From an uncultured Rhodospirillaceae bacterium (GTDB lineage Bacteria > Pseudomonadota > Alphaproteobacteria > Rhodospirillales > UBA2165), in assembly GCA_913041095.1 (NCBI GenBank), contig CAJWIB010000163.1:1-6505 (forward strand): a stretch of 6,505 bases of DNA. Reading direction: 5' to 3'. Positions 6,427 to 6,505 of this stretch are shown here, one piece after another. The notes beneath the pieces were generated by a model that was given only the letters and a program-made list of their open reading frames with translations, was not told the origin of the DNA and ran no database searches. Both the position numbers and the translations under genes were made by a program. How positions within the stretch are numbered: the first letter of the stretch is position 1; every line of letters begins with the position of its first letter.

Positions 6427-6504
6427 TTATTCACCGTGAAAGTGGTGTCCTCTTGGGTGTTCCTTATGGTGGGGAGCATTTTCATAGTGCTGGCGAATAA
6501 GGTC
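6427..6504 (-). CDS. C-terminal end of an unidentified protein, cut by the window edge
   Basis: Reading inward from the right edge, one minus-strand frame is open for 25 codons and ends in two consecutive TAA stops (6427-6429 and 6424-6426). The peptide reads DLIRQHYENAPHHKEHPRG and then HHFHGE. It is hydrophilic and His-rich, with 6 His in the last 14 residues. The tandem stop lies immediately before the ribosome binding site of the acyl-CoA synthetase gene, 20 bases from its ATG, which is the spacing expected of an upstream operon partner. That context, more than the short peptide, supports a real gene end. The other two minus frames carry stops or lack sensible coding. I do not recognise the family. 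A His-rich tail can bind metal, but nothing here shows that it does. Confidence 0.6.
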   Translation of the reverse strand, partial: DLIRQHYENAPHHKEHPRGHHFHGE

Positions 6505-6505
6505 A

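Overview
The window looks like part of a catabolic operon from a proteobacterium. GC content is moderate, roughly 50 percent by eye, and every credible gene lies on the minus strand. The proteins resemble proteobacterial families best: an AlkK-type acyl-CoA synthetase, a LigI-type lactonase, and a LigU/GalD-type tautomerase. I cannot separate Alphaproteobacteria from Gammaproteobacteria by reading alone. There are no RNA genes, CRISPR arrays, insertion sequences or phage genes that I can support.

Layout in transcription order, from right to left: (1) the last 25 codons of an unidentified gene with a His-rich tail (6427-6504); (2) an AMP-forming medium/long-chain acyl-CoA synthetase (4775-6406), 20 bases downstream; (3) a 74-base AT-rich gap, then a dienelactone-hydrolase-family protein (4032-4700); (4) 6 bases later, a 2-pyrone-4,6-dicarboxylate-lactonase-like amidohydrolase (3132-4025); (5) 5 bases later, a PrpF-family 4-oxalomesaconate-tautomerase-like isomerase (2056-3126); (6) an NAD(P)-binding oxidoreductase with a DUF1932-type C-terminus, joined by an ATGA overlap (1163-2059); (7) a ten-helix DMT/EamA transporter, joined by a TTGA overlap and starting with TTG (258-1166). 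Positions 1-257 hold no gene I can support.

The last five genes are packed with gaps of 6 bases or less and are almost certainly one translationally coupled transcription unit. The ligase may belong to the same unit or be separated by an internal promoter in the 74-base gap. LigI and LigU types catalyse consecutive steps of the protocatechuate 4,5-cleavage (meta) pathway: PDC is hydrolysed to oxalomesaconate, which is then isomerised before hydration and aldol cleavage. Here they occur without the ring-cleavage dioxygenase, the semialdehyde dehydrogenase, the hydratase or the aldolase. They are linked instead to a CoA ligase, a second lactone/ester hydrolase, an orphan dehydrogenase and a permease. 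From memory of the LigI sequence, two acid-binding pocket residues appear replaced by His.

My inference is a peripheral route for a carboxylated lactone or unsaturated tricarboxylic acid, possibly distinct from PDC. The individual families are known. The combination and the substituted pocket are the parts worth a second look. I did not find a clearly novel molecular system.
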